Notes under the pieces: generated by a model | What the model was told of the DNA's origin: nothing | Databases searched by the model: none | What the model saw: only the letters and a program-made list of their open reading frames with translations | Assembly: GCA_963835935.1 (NCBI GenBank) | Contig: CAWIHK010000001.1 | Coordinates: 1,612,001 to 1,676,000 of the forward strand | Length of the DNA stretch: 64,000 nucleotides | Direction of reading: 5' to 3' | Source of the DNA: CAWIHK01 sp963835935 | GTDB taxonomy: Bacteria > Bacteroidota > Ignavibacteria > UBA10030 > CAVZMI01 | Translations under genes and position numbers: made by a program | Part shown: in pieces, positions 1 through 8,934 of the stretch | How positions within the stretch are numbered: the stretch's first letter is position 1 | Layout: each line of letters starts with the position of its first letter

Positions 1-1691
1 CGGCGGAATCTCTTGAATTGAATAACTCCATCCGCAATCTTCAATTCGAGGAACAACGAGAGATAGAACGTATTCTGCGGGAGCTTACCAGGCAAGTACA
101 TGAACTGCGCGATGAACTTTTGAACAATTGTTCGATCCTGGCGGAAATAGATTTCATATATGCGAAAGCACAGTATTCGATCGAAACGATCGCGCATCAA
201 CCTATTGTGAAAGCAGATGGCCCGATTAAAATTTATGAGGGACGGCATCCGGTTCTACTCCAGAAGCACAAACGTAGTGAAGTGATTCCATTGACGTTGA
301 CGTTAGGTGAAAACTATGTCACTCTTATAATCACTGGTCCGAATGCTGGTGGAAAAAGTGTTACGATGAAAACAGTCGGAATTCTTGCGCTTATGATCCA
401 ATGCGGTTTGCATGTCCCAGCGGCTCCCCACTCGGAATTTCCTATTTTAACAAAAATACTCGTCGACATCGGTGACGAACAATCCATCGAAAACGATCTC
501 AGCACTTTTTCTTCACATCTGCAGAATCTGAAAAACATAGTGGAATTAGCCGATGAACAATCTTTGGTTTTGATTGATGAAATCGGAGCAGGAACGGATC
601 CGGCAGAAGGAGGGGCTTTAGCTGCTTCAATACTCGAAAGGTTGACGGCACGGCACGCGTTGACGATTGCAACTACACACCACGGCTCTTTGAAAGCTTT
701 TGCACACGAGTCCGAAAATATTACCAATGGTGCGATGGAATTCGATCAAATTACTCTCCAGCCGACATATCATTTCAAAGCAGGTTTACCCGGTAGCAGT
801 TATGCCTTGGAAATTGCCCGACGCATGGGACTGCCTGAGCAAATCATCGCTAGATCCAGAGAATTTATAGGAACACAAAAAGATAAATTAGAACATCTTT
901 TGTCTGACCTGGAAATGCGTTCACAGCAACTTCAGAATGAATTAAACGATCTTCGCAAGGAACGAGACGATCTTCAAGAGGCAAAGAACGATTACGAATC
1001 ACGTACTCAAACATTGAAAAAAGAAATGAAAGAGCTCCGACGGACTGCGGCAGAAGAAGCTGAAAATATAGTTCATGACGCGAACGCTCGCATTGAAAAA
1101 GTTATTAAAGAACTACGTGAAAGTAATGCGACAAAAGATGCAATAGCAAATGCAAAGCAGGAATTATCTCTTGCGCAATATGAGGCTGTTAAAATTCGCA
1201 AATCAACGATTGATTCGGTTGAAGTTGAGAAGAAACAGAAGATCGAGAAAGGTGATAGAGTCGTTCTCAGATCAACTGGAACGGAAGGTGAAGTTCTAGA
1301 AATTATTGTGGACGGAAAGGAAGCAATCGTTGCAGTTGGGACGATGAAGATGCGTCTGTCCCTGTATGATTTGAAAAAAATTGAGAATAAATCCCATAAA
1401 CAACACCTCGTCAATACTGCGATTGTTGAAATTCCGCGAGAATTGAAAAGGGAAGTTGATTTACGTGGGATGATTGGATCGGAAGCAATCGAGGTTGTAG
1501 ATAAAGTTCTCGATGAAGCTGTTGTATCAGGTTTGCATCGTGTCGACATCATACACGGAAAAGGAACTGGTGCATTACGAAAAAAGATCCAGGAATTCCT
1601 GAAAACACATCCTCATGTAAAGTCTCAACGATTAGGGGAATGGAACGAAGGAAGTACTGGAGTTACCGTGGTTGAATTAAAGGATGAATAA
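1..1691 (+). CDS. mutS2: Endonuclease MutS2, 3' part (gene runs off the left edge)
   Basis: This is the C-terminal two thirds of MutS2, an ATPase and nuclease of the MutS family that acts on branched DNA or, in some bacteria, on collided ribosomes. The frame is open to the first base, so the N-terminus lies outside the window. About 560 residues are visible against a usual length near 780. Counting from the TTG at position 18, the Walker A motif GPNAGGKS is at residues 107-114. It is followed by the Walker B/D-loop stretch LVLIDEIGAGTDP, a long charged coiled coil (about 290-380) and a KOW-like segment. A C-terminal Smr domain follows, with DLRG near 480 and HGKGTGALR near 512. The Smr domain separates MutS2 from mismatch-repair MutS. 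A FadL-type gene follows 45 bases downstream. Confidence 0.95.
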   Translation, partial: AESLELNNSIRNLQFEEQREIERILRELTRQVHELRDELLNNCSILAEIDFIYAKAQYSIETIAHQPIVKADGPIKIYEGRHPVLLQKHKRSEVIPLTLTLGENYVTLIITGPNAGGKSVTMKTVGILALMIQCGLHVPAAPHSEFPILTKILVDIGDEQSIENDLSTFSSHLQNLKNIVELADEQSLVLIDEIGAGTDPAEGGALAASILERLTARHALTIATTHHGSLKAFAHESENITNGAMEFDQITLQPTYHFKAGLPGSSYALEIARRMGLPEQIIARSREFIGTQKDKLEHLLSDLEMRSQQLQNELNDLRKERDDLQEAKNDYESRTQTLKKEMKELRRTAAEEAENIVHDANARIEKVIKELRESNATKDAIANAKQELSLAQYEAVKIRKSTIDSVEVEKKQKIEKGDRVVLRSTGTEGEVLEIIVDGKEAIVAVGTMKMRLSLYDLKKIENKSHKQHLVNTAIVEIPRELKREVDLRGMIGSEAIEVVDKVLDEAVVSGLHRVDIIHGKGTGALRKKIQEFLKTHPHVKSQRLGEWNEGSTGVTVVELKDE

Positions 1692-1736
1692 CTAACCCAT
1701 AGATAATCCTATATTCACTTACAAGAGGAGGAAATC

Positions 1737-2987
1737 GTGAAAAAACGAAACACAGGAATTGTACTCGCACTGACTTTATTCTTATGGTCAGCATGTAATG
1801 TGTATGCAGGGGGATTTCAGCTTAATGAGCATGGAGCCCGCGCGATAGGGCGTGCCAGCGCTTTTGTCGCAAGTGCGGATGATCCATCAGCCATATTTTA
1901 TAACGTTGCCGGGATGACGTTCCTCAAAGGAACAAATATCATGGGCGGTGTCTCATTCGTTATGCCAGAAACATCATTTAGAGGTCCAACCGAAGATAAT
2001 TCGAATGATGAGACTGATATGCGAGTCCAGACATTTATACCGCCGAATCTCTATGTGACGCACACAATGGACAATGGTTTGTCCTATGGAATCGGTGTGA
2101 TGTCGCCGTATGGATTAGGAACAGAATGGCCGAGCAATTGGACCGGACGAGGAATTACAACTTCTATTCAACTTCAAACTTTTTATCTCAATCCGAGCGT
2201 TGCGTATCGCTTAAACGATCTCTTTATGAATGGGGACGCAATTTCAATTGGAGCGGGATTTGACTATGTGTTTGCTAATGTGACGCTTAAGAAAAAGATT
2301 GTCAATTTTTCACAAGAAGGAGATCTTGATTTAACCGGAAAAGGCCACGGGACCGGATTCAATGCTGGCCTGATTTATAGACCTTGCTATATAGTTTCTG
2401 TGGGAGCTTCCTATCGAAGTAAAGTAAAAATTGATTTTAAAGGAACAGCCGACTTCAGCAATTTCTCGCCCATTGTTTCATCATTGTTCCCGAGCGGTGA
2501 TGCTTCCACCGCTATCACACCGCCCGCCACTTATTTCGCCGGTATATCTGTAAAGCCAATTAAAGATCTTGAAGTGGAATTTGATTATCAGGGAACTCAA
2601 TGGAGTTCTTACGATACATTGAATGTGACTTTTAATAATCAAACCGAAGCAGTACAAAACCAGTCATCGCCGAAAGATTATAAAAATACTTATATGCTTA
2701 GATTCGGAGTTGAATATACATACGATGTCTGGCAGTTTAGGGCAGGATATATCTATGACCATACACCTGTGGACGACGCGTACGTCGATCCGCTATTACC
2801 AGACGCAAACAGGAATGACTACGCAATCGGTGTTGGATATCAAATCTGTCCAGCACTCCGCATCGATATTGCTTATATGCTGGTGGCGTTCAAGCAGAGG
2901 ACCATCACAAATTCTATAATTAATTTCGACGGCACGTACAATTCTTATGCGAATATAATAGGCCTCGATTTTAGCTATCACTTTTAA
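1737..2987 (+). CDS. OmpP1/FadL/TodX family outer-membrane transporter
   Basis: This is a predicted outer-membrane beta-barrel of the FadL family, which takes up long-chain fatty acids or other hydrophobic compounds. The GTG start is fixed by the near-perfect Shine-Dalgarno GAGGAGG at 1725-1731. A signal peptide (about residues 1-24, ending VYA) precedes the typical FadL N-terminus GGFQLNEHGARAIGRA and ASADDPSAIFYNVAGM, the region that forms the plug in E. coli FadL. The rest is rich in alternating beta strands and ends SYHF, with the terminal aromatic residue expected of a barrel. Its length of 416 residues is usual. It lies directly upstream of an SGNH hydrolase lipoprotein, and the two are probably co-transcribed. 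The true substrate is not known. Confidence 0.9.
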   Translation: MKKRNTGIVLALTLFLWSACNVYAGGFQLNEHGARAIGRASAFVASADDPSAIFYNVAGMTFLKGTNIMGGVSFVMPETSFRGPTEDNSNDETDMRVQTFIPPNLYVTHTMDNGLSYGIGVMSPYGLGTEWPSNWTGRGITTSIQLQTFYLNPSVAYRLNDLFMNGDAISIGAGFDYVFANVTLKKKIVNFSQEGDLDLTGKGHGTGFNAGLIYRPCYIVSVGASYRSKVKIDFKGTADFSNFSPIVSSLFPSGDASTAITPPATYFAGISVKPIKDLEVEFDYQGTQWSSYDTLNVTFNNQTEAVQNQSSPKDYKNTYMLRFGVEYTYDVWQFRAGYIYDHTPVDDAYVDPLLPDANRNDYAIGVGYQICPALRIDIAYMLVAFKQRTITNSIINFDGTYNSYANIIGLDFSYHF

Positions 2988-3015
2988 TTGAATTAAACAG
3001 GTGAAAGGTATTGAT

Positions 3016-4395
3016 ATGAAAAAGTTTTATATAATATTCCTCATCGTATTTCTCGGTACGTTATTGCTCTTCATGTCGTGCGCGAAGAAGACAGACGTAC
3101 CAACATCGCCAGGCGCTCCGACTGCTTATTCGAATGGAAATGCAAACTTTCTCAGTATTGTCGCGATAGGAAATAGCCTCACTGCGGGTATGCAATCTGA
3201 CGCACTATTTGAATCTGCACAAAATTATAGTTTTCCGCAACTCATTGCAAATCAAGTTGGAGAAGGAGGAAATTTCACCCAACCATTGATCAGCGATCCC
3301 GGTATCGGTGGACGAATCCGACTTACTGCTCTCGTTCCATCTCCTTCGTTCGTCACCGATGGTTCAACGGGTCTACCATTAAATTTGAATTTACCTCGGC
3401 CTTATAACAATTTGGGCATTCCAGGCGCAATTCTTTATGATATGGTCGACACATCTGATTTTACTACCAAGTCTGATCTTCGCGGAAATCCATTTTTCCA
3501 AATCGTTCTTCGCCAGAATGCCTTCGGTAAAAGTGTGGTCGATCAAGCAACGGCATTACATCCAACAATGATGTTTGTATGGATCGGGAATAATGATGTG
3601 TTAGGTTATGCGACATCTGGCGGTACAAGAGGAACCGATCCAACAGGCGCACTCCCAACTCCAGCAACGACATTCGCATACTTGTACAATCTCATGATCG
3701 GCTCGCTGAAAGCGAAAAATCCAGGTGTACAAATTGTTGTTGCGAATATTCCGGATGTGGTATCAGTTCCTTTCTTCACAACTGTTCCAAGATTCTTTAC
3801 CAATCCGCAAACCGGGGCTAAAGTTTATTTTGTGATCCAGACAAAATCCGGTATCCGACAGGCAACAGATGACGATTATATACTCCTGACTGCTTCCTCG
3901 TATCTAAGCCCGGATTCTATTTTATCGAGCGGACACGGCCTGCTGGCATCTCCAATTCCCGATGCTTACGTTCTTGATCGGGATGAAGTTGCTACTGTAA
4001 GAAGCGCAACACAAGCGTTCAATAGCGCTATTCAAACAATTGCACAACAGGATACTCTGGGGCTTGTTGACATGAATGCTTTCTTGAATGAAGTAAATAC
4101 TGCCGGCGTGACACTGGATGGACAAACATTCACCTCAAGTTTTGTCACTGGCGGTCTTTTTAGCTTTGATGGAGTACATCCGACGGATCGTGGTTATGCA
4201 TTGCTGGCAAACGAGTTCATCAAAGTAATTAATAAACAATTTAGCGCTAATATTAAATTCGTAGATGTAATGTCTCTCTCTGGAACTGCATTGGGAAAAA
4301 AATCAATCCAGGATGGCATCAAAATTCCATATTATGCAATTCCACCGGAAGCGGCTAGGAATGTTCAGCGTATGATTTTTGGAAATCAATTTTAA
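3016..4395 (+). CDS. SGNH/GDSL-family hydrolase, predicted lipoprotein
   Basis: This is a predicted secreted esterase or lipase of the SGNH fold. I chose the ATG at 3016, which has AGGTGAAAGG just upstream; an in-frame GTG at 3001 would add five residues. A hydrophobic signal ends in a lipobox-like FMSC with Cys22, so the product is probably lipid-anchored. Block I is AIGNSLTAG with the nucleophile Ser54, block III is WIGNNDVLG, and block V is DGVHPTDRGY with Asp385 and His388. The catalytic set is therefore complete. It follows the FadL-type gene by 28 bases. I infer that it may cleave lipids whose products are then taken up by that porin. A strong terminator follows. Confidence 0.85.
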   Translation: MKKFYIIFLIVFLGTLLLFMSCAKKTDVPTSPGAPTAYSNGNANFLSIVAIGNSLTAGMQSDALFESAQNYSFPQLIANQVGEGGNFTQPLISDPGIGGRIRLTALVPSPSFVTDGSTGLPLNLNLPRPYNNLGIPGAILYDMVDTSDFTTKSDLRGNPFFQIVLRQNAFGKSVVDQATALHPTMMFVWIGNNDVLGYATSGGTRGTDPTGALPTPATTFAYLYNLMIGSLKAKNPGVQIVVANIPDVVSVPFFTTVPRFFTNPQTGAKVYFVIQTKSGIRQATDDDYILLTASSYLSPDSILSSGHGLLASPIPDAYVLDRDEVATVRSATQAFNSAIQTIAQQDTLGLVDMNAFLNEVNTAGVTLDGQTFTSSFVTGGLFSFDGVHPTDRGYALLANEFIKVINKQFSANIKFVDVMSLSGTALGKKSIQDGIKIPYYAIPPEAARNVQRMIFGNQF

Positions 4396-4420
4396 AAAAA
4401 TCACCACAACTATTCTTTTT

Positions 4421-4452
4421 ATCCCGACTCGGAAATGAGTCGGGATTTTTTA
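4421..4452 (+). terminator. Rho-independent terminator after the fadL-like/SGNH pair
   Basis: The arms ATCCCGACTC (4421-4430) and GAGTCGGGAT (4437-4446) form a perfect 10-bp stem with a 6-base loop, followed by a T run. It lies 25 bases after the SGNH stop codon and separates that unit from purL. Confidence 0.9.
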
Positions 4453-4505
4453 TTTCTTTTTCCGTATATTGAAGAACAATTTTCTTAATTCTAGTGGATG
4501 AAAGC

Positions 4506-6743
4506 ATGACAGCACAAGAACCGATCGTCAATTTTGAACTCGCAAATCAACATGGCTTAACAAAAGAAGAATATGATAAAATTTGTTCCATACTAGGCCG
4601 AATTCCTACATATACTGAATTAGGAATTTATAGTGTGATGTGGAGCGAACACTGCAGCTATAAGAACTCAATAGCTCTCTTGAAAACTCTGCCGCGATCA
4701 GGAAAAAGGCTTCTCGTGGGTGCAGGGGAAGAAAATGCAGGTCTTGTTGATATTGGAGATGGATTGGCGGTTTGTTTCAAAATCGAAAGCCACAACCATC
4801 CTTCAGCCGTAGAACCATATCAGGGTGCCGCAACCGGTGTTGGCGGGATAATGCGCGACATCTTCACAATGGGAGCACGCCCGATCGCGTCACTCGATTC
4901 ATTGCGTTTCGGCGATTTATCGGATGATCATGTACAGCATCTTTTCCGCGGTGTGGTGAAGGGGATAGGGGATTATGGAAATAGTTTCGGTGTTCCGACA
5001 ATTGCTGGAGAAGTGTACTTCGATAAATCGTACAAAGGCAATCCGCTTGTCAATGCAATGTCAGTAGGCATTGTGAAACATGGAGAAGTTGCAAAAGCAA
5101 TTGCAAAAGGTGAAGGTAATCCCGTGATGATTGTCGGTTCATCGACAGGCCGGGATGGCATACACGGTGCAACTTTTGCTTCTGAGGAAATTTCGGAGGA
5201 GTCCGAAGCAAAACGTCCGTCGGTTCAGGTCGGCGATCCATTTACTGAAAAATTATTACTCGAAGCGACACTTGAGTTGACAAGGCAAAACTATCTTGTA
5301 GGAATACAAGATATGGGCGCGGCTGGAATTAGTTGTTCAACATCCGAAATGAGTGCAAAAGGAAATTCGGGAATGGATATTGATTTGGATCTTGTTCCCG
5401 TTCGAGAAGAAGGAATGAGTGCATACGAGATTATGTTATCCGAATCGCAAGAACGAATGCTCGTGTGTGTGAAAAAAGGATACGAAGAAGAAGTAATGAA
5501 GATTTTTAAAAAATGGGATCTTCATGCTGTTGTTGTCGGACAAGTTACTGCCGATGGTATACTAACAGTACGCCAAAATGGGCAGATAAAAGCTCAAATT
5601 CCATCTCAGACGCTTGTTCTCGGCGGTGAAGCGCCTGTATATCATCGTGAAACAAAAAAACCGTCGTATCTAAAAGAAATTAAAAATTTTAACACAAAAA
5701 AAATTCCAATTCCAAAATCATATAACGAAATATTATTACGCTTATTGAGTTCACCCAATATCGCGAGCAAACAATGGGTCTATCAACAATATGATACAAT
5801 GGTGAGAACAAATACGGTTATTGGCCCCGGTCCGGCTGATGCAGCAGTTCTACGCATCAAAGAAAATGGAAAATTCCTTGCAATGAAAACCGATTGTAAC
5901 GGACGATATGTTTATTTGAATCCGCGAAAGGGTGCACAAATTGCTGTAGCTGAATGCTCCAGAAATATTGTGTGCACAGGTGGTAAGCCGCTTGGAGTAA
6001 CGAATTGCTTGAATTTTGGAAATCCATACAAACCGGAAATGTACTGGCAATTTAAAGAAGCCGTAACAGGTATGGGTAAAGCTTGTCGTGTATTTGAAAC
6101 GCCTGTGACAGGCGGTAACGTGAGTTTCTATAACGAAAATCCGGAGACGGCCGTATATCCGACGCCGGTAATCGGTATGGTAGGACTGATAGAAAAAGAA
6201 TCGCATATTACAACTGAAACATTCAAAGACAAAGGCGATAAAATTCTTGTAATCGGAGCTAAGAATACAGGACATATTGCCGGCAGTGAATATGCTTCAA
6301 CAATTCATTCCATGGTCTCCGGTGATTGTCCTGAAATCGATCTTGACTATGAGAAGAAACTTCAAGATGTGTTGCTTGATTTAATCCAAAATGGTTTGGT
6401 GAAATCAGCCCATGATGTGTCCGACGGAGGAATTGCGATAACGCTAGCTGAATGTTGCATAGCCGACCAGGTGCATTCGATCGGAGCCACTGTTAAATTG
6501 CCAATAAAAAAAATGCGGCCAGACTTTTATTTATTTAGCGAAGATCAATCACGCATTGTTATAACCGCCGACAAGAATAATATCAAAAAGATTTTGTCAA
6601 ATACAAAAAGAAGAAAAATTAATGTTTCAGAAATTGGTGAAGTAGGTGGAAATCGTTTAAAAATAAATAATTCTATAAACCTTGATTTAGAAGACCTAAA
6701 AGAGAAGTATTATTCAGCGATTAAAAATATCATGAAACGCTGA
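4506..6743 (+). CDS. purL: Phosphoribosylformylglycinamidine synthase subunit PurL
   Basis: PurL catalyses the ATP-dependent conversion of FGAR to FGAM in purine synthesis, using ammonia delivered by the PurQ glutaminase with PurS. At 745 residues this is the small type without a fused glutaminase domain, so separate purQ and purS genes are expected elsewhere; neither is in this window. Visible motifs are SEHCSYKNS near residue 48, ESHNHPSAVEP near 94, and the second-half motifs GNPYKPEMYWQF and GGNVSFYNE. The PurM-like fold is duplicated. I prefer the ATG at 4506; an in-frame GTG at 4494 lacks a ribosome-binding site and would add four residues. Confidence 0.95.
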   Translation: MTAQEPIVNFELANQHGLTKEEYDKICSILGRIPTYTELGIYSVMWSEHCSYKNSIALLKTLPRSGKRLLVGAGEENAGLVDIGDGLAVCFKIESHNHPSAVEPYQGAATGVGGIMRDIFTMGARPIASLDSLRFGDLSDDHVQHLFRGVVKGIGDYGNSFGVPTIAGEVYFDKSYKGNPLVNAMSVGIVKHGEVAKAIAKGEGNPVMIVGSSTGRDGIHGATFASEEISEESEAKRPSVQVGDPFTEKLLLEATLELTRQNYLVGIQDMGAAGISCSTSEMSAKGNSGMDIDLDLVPVREEGMSAYEIMLSESQERMLVCVKKGYEEEVMKIFKKWDLHAVVVGQVTADGILTVRQNGQIKAQIPSQTLVLGGEAPVYHRETKKPSYLKEIKNFNTKKIPIPKSYNEILLRLLSSPNIASKQWVYQQYDTMVRTNTVIGPGPADAAVLRIKENGKFLAMKTDCNGRYVYLNPRKGAQIAVAECSRNIVCTGGKPLGVTNCLNFGNPYKPEMYWQFKEAVTGMGKACRVFETPVTGGNVSFYNENPETAVYPTPVIGMVGLIEKESHITTETFKDKGDKILVIGAKNTGHIAGSEYASTIHSMVSGDCPEIDLDYEKKLQDVLLDLIQNGLVKSAHDVSDGGIAITLAECCIADQVHSIGATVKLPIKKMRPDFYLFSEDQSRIVITADKNNIKKILSNTKRRKINVSEIGEVGGNRLKINNSINLDLEDLKEKYYSAIKNIMKR

Positions 6744-7174
6744 AAATAAGCTAAGAATAAGGATAGATCGTATCACCCGTTATTCATATAATCAGTATTA
6801 TGTAAAGTTAGCATTATATTAGAAGTCGCTTTTTATGGCTTTTTACTTTTTGTAGTTCCTCCCTTCTGCTTTTCTCTTCTTTATTCTCGATTTTAATATC
6901 AATTCCTTTTTTTAAAAAAATATATGTTTTATCTCCCAAAGAACATTTTTTATTATTTTATTTATTGATGAATATAGCTTAAAAAAAATCTACTCTTCTT
7001 ACCACCTTTATTATTGATATCATTTAGATTCATGTAGATCATTTATGAGGCTAGTATAACTGCCTCATTTATCAACGATAAACCGTCAAGACCTACAAAA
7101 TATTCGATGGCAAAAAAACTACACTAGATTAAATTCAGATGAGTTTAATTTTACATTTCGGTTTGAAAACTTTG
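6744..7174. other. Intergenic region between purL and ssrA, no gene seen
   Basis: This is 431 bases of very AT-rich DNA with no convincing open frame. It holds one short inverted repeat (ATGAGGC at 7045-7051 with GCCTCAT at 7062-7068) followed by only a weak T run. The ssrA transcript must end in this stretch, but I see no clear terminator. Confidence 0.6.
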
Positions 7175-7529
7175 TGGAGGTGGCGGGAGTCGAACCCGCG
7201 TCCGAAGATAGGCCTCTCAGAACATCTCCATACTCAGTTTGTCTTTTTTTGTTTCGCCTCCAAGTACCCGGACAAACACGGTTCCTTGAAAACTAGCCCA
7301 GGGCTTTAATTTAGCAAACTCTGCCTAGACATTGAGCCGCGAGCCTGACTAAAGTCGACGCCCTATCATCACCCATCAGGCGAGGTCACGATAGAACGGG
7401 TTGCTAATTAAGCAGCCAGTGCGTAGTTGTAGTCTGCACTTAGATTTTTTCCGCGATATTTACGTGCATGCAGAGAGCACAGTATGCAGTTCTGAATTTC
7501 CCGATCCCCGTCGAAGCCGTATCACCCCC
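7175..7529 (-). ncRNA. ssrA: Transfer-messenger RNA (tmRNA)
   Basis: This is the trans-translation RNA that rescues stalled ribosomes together with SmpB. The 5' end GGGGGTGATACGG (from 7529 down) pairs with the 3' end CACCTCC plus discriminator A (7182-7175), giving the seven-base acceptor stem. The T arm reads GGGTTCGACTCCC. The bases after the discriminator are CAA, not CCA, so the CCA tail must be added after transcription. The tag frame is at 7437-7408 and encodes ADYNYALAA followed by TAA; the tRNA part adds a leading Ala. The encoded length is 355 nt. Its partner smpB is at 53.3 kb. Confidence 0.96.
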
Positions 7530-7542
7530 GAGAATCTATTCT

Positions 7543-7571
7543 AATATACGAACACTAAGACCAAAACGCAA
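7543..7571 (-). promoter_or_regulatory. Sigma-70-type promoter of ssrA
   Basis: On the minus strand TTGCGT (7571-7566) and TATATT (7548-7543) are separated by exactly 17 bases. They sit just upstream of the mature tmRNA 5' end at 7529, leaving a short leader that RNase P would remove. Confidence 0.65.
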
Positions 7572-7589
7572 AAATGTGGCCAAAAGTTC

Positions 7590-7618
7590 TTGTTTCTGGA
7601 AACGTCTCTTACTATATT
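7590..7618 (+). promoter_or_regulatory. Sigma-70-type promoter of bshB1
   Basis: TTGTTT (7590-7595) and TATATT (7613-7618) are separated by 17 bases, with a predicted start of transcription about 45 bases before the bshB1 ATG. It diverges from the ssrA promoter; the two -35 boxes are 18 bases apart. Confidence 0.6.
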
Positions 7619-7668
7619 AATGTTAATAAGATAATCAATCTAAGATCATCAAAATAATAGTATGAAAT

Positions 7669-8385
7669 ATGAAGCTTGACGTCTTAGCTGTAGGTGCTCA
7701 TCCCGACGACATAGAACTCGCGTGCGGCGGAACAGTTGCCAGATTAGTGCAGAAAGGTCACCATGTTGGTATTGTTGATTTAACTAGAGGCGAACTTGGC
7801 ACACGTGGATCGAAGGAAATACGTGAACAAGAAGCTGCGGATGCTGCAAAAATACTCGGTGTTGATGTAAGAATAAATCTTGATATACCTGATGGGAATA
7901 TTCAGATCACAAATGAAAATGTTTTACGCTTGATTGAGGTTATCAGAACTTACAAACCCGATGTACTTTTCATTCCTCATTGGCTTGAACGCCATCCTGA
8001 CCATGAGCATGCGCATACACTAGGAAAAGAAGCATGGTACTATTCCGGATTGGAAAAGATTCAAACATCTATTGATGGAATGAAACAGGAACCACATCGC
8101 CCAAAAAAGTACTACCATTTTCGCCAGCGATATGATTTTACGCCGTCGTTTATCGTCGATATATCCGATCAATTAGAAATTCGTATGAAGGCCGTCCGTT
8201 GTTTCCAATCCCAATTCTTCGATCCAAACAGCAAAGAGCGCGAGACACTTTTAAGCCGTCCTGATTTTCTTGATGCCGTGGAGGCACGTTTACGCTACTT
8301 TGGAAATATGATCGGAACAAAATATGGAGAGGCATTTTTTTCGGTTGAGCCGATTGGAATAAGCGACGTATTCAACATAATCTAA
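7669..8385 (+). CDS. bshB1: Bacillithiol biosynthesis deacetylase BshB1
   Basis: This is a zinc-dependent PIG-L/LmbE-family N-deacetylase. BshB1 removes the acetyl group from N-acetylglucosaminyl-malate in bacillithiol synthesis. The zinc and catalytic motif AHPDD is at residues 10-14, and the second metal motif HPDHEHAH starts near residue 109. The 238-residue length and the overall sequence (for example DLTRGELGTRGS, where some other PIG-L proteins have TDGD) fit BshB1 rather than a general LmbE protein. bshA and bshC are not in the window. Its stop overlaps that of the convergent ccmE: the four bases CTAA at 8382-8385 carry both stop codons. Confidence 0.9.
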   Translation: MKLDVLAVGAHPDDIELACGGTVARLVQKGHHVGIVDLTRGELGTRGSKEIREQEAADAAKILGVDVRINLDIPDGNIQITNENVLRLIEVIRTYKPDVLFIPHWLERHPDHEHAHTLGKEAWYYSGLEKIQTSIDGMKQEPHRPKKYYHFRQRYDFTPSFIVDISDQLEIRMKAVRCFQSQFFDPNSKERETLLSRPDFLDAVEARLRYFGNMIGTKYGEAFFSVEPIGISDVFNII

Positions 8386-8768
8386 TTTTTATTCGATTGA
8401 TTATCGGTGGCTTCATATTTAGAAGGACATTTGGTTAAGACTTGAGATGCGTGAAAATATCCGCTTTCAAACCGGCCGATTGCAACCACGAGTGATGCAA
8501 GTTCGAAGTTGTTTGGTTTCGGACCATCGAGTACAACTTTTACTCCATTTTGAGAAGAATCTCGCATGTAGAAAATAAAATGATTTTCCTTCGGGTCATA
8601 CGCAGAACCGCGTTCCTGTATCCATTGTCCTTTCACCGATACTTTTTTTCCGTTTTGCTTTGCATGTACAAAATCGGTGTACTCAATTGTAGTTTCGAGA
8701 AAAGATTTTGCTCCGAAAATTAAAAAACCAACAACTACAATCATACCGGCGATGACCTTCGGTTTCAT
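8382..8768 (-). CDS. ccmE: Cytochrome c maturation protein CcmE, Cys-type variant
   Basis: CcmE is the membrane-anchored periplasmic haem chaperone of cytochrome c maturation system I. It has an N-terminal membrane segment (about 5-22) and a small OB-fold beta domain. Classical CcmE binds haem covalently through His in an H-x-x-x-Y motif. Here the matching site reads CPSKY with Cys114 and Tyr118, so the His is replaced by Cys. Such CxxxY forms are known from archaea and some sulfate reducers. The protein is short (128 residues) with a charged tail. It is the last gene of the ccmABCDE run, 22 bases after ccmD. The ccmF, ccmG and ccmH genes are not in the window. Confidence 0.88.
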   Translation of the reverse strand: MKPKVIAGMIVVVGFLIFGAKSFLETTIEYTDFVHAKQNGKKVSVKGQWIQERGSAYDPKENHFIFYMRDSSQNGVKVVLDGPKPNNFELASLVVAIGRFESGYFHASQVLTKCPSKYEATDNQSNKN

Positions 8769-8790
8769 CCGCCACTCCTTCCTTATTGAG

Positions 8791-8931
8791 TCAGGATCTG
8801 GATTTCGTTTTATTCTCCAAACGTTTTACACGCCTGTCGAGTCGAAATAACGAATAATATATTCCACCCCATATTACCAACACGATTATTAAAACAACAA
8901 AAATCGAATTCTGATTCAAAAATTCAGACAT
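8791..8931 (-). CDS. ccmD: CcmD-like small membrane protein
   Basis: This is a 46-codon frame starting ATG at 8931, three bases after the ccmC stop, and ending TGA at 8791. The product has one hydrophobic segment (residues 10-27, FVVLIIVLVIWGGIYYSL) and then a basic cytoplasmic tail (RLDRRVKRLENK). That matches CcmD, the small protein that helps release holo-CcmE from the CcmABC complex. The position between ccmC and ccmE is the usual one. Its similarity to short CcmD-family proteins is by pattern, since the family has little sequence to compare. Confidence 0.82.
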   Translation of the reverse strand: MSEFLNQNSIFVVLIIVLVIWGGIYYSLFRLDRRVKRLENKTKSRS

Positions 8932-8934
8932 AAA

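Noticed and set aside
7045..7068. Seven-pair hairpin between purL and ssrA
   Set aside because: The loop is ten bases and the T run is short in both directions, so I do not call it a terminator.
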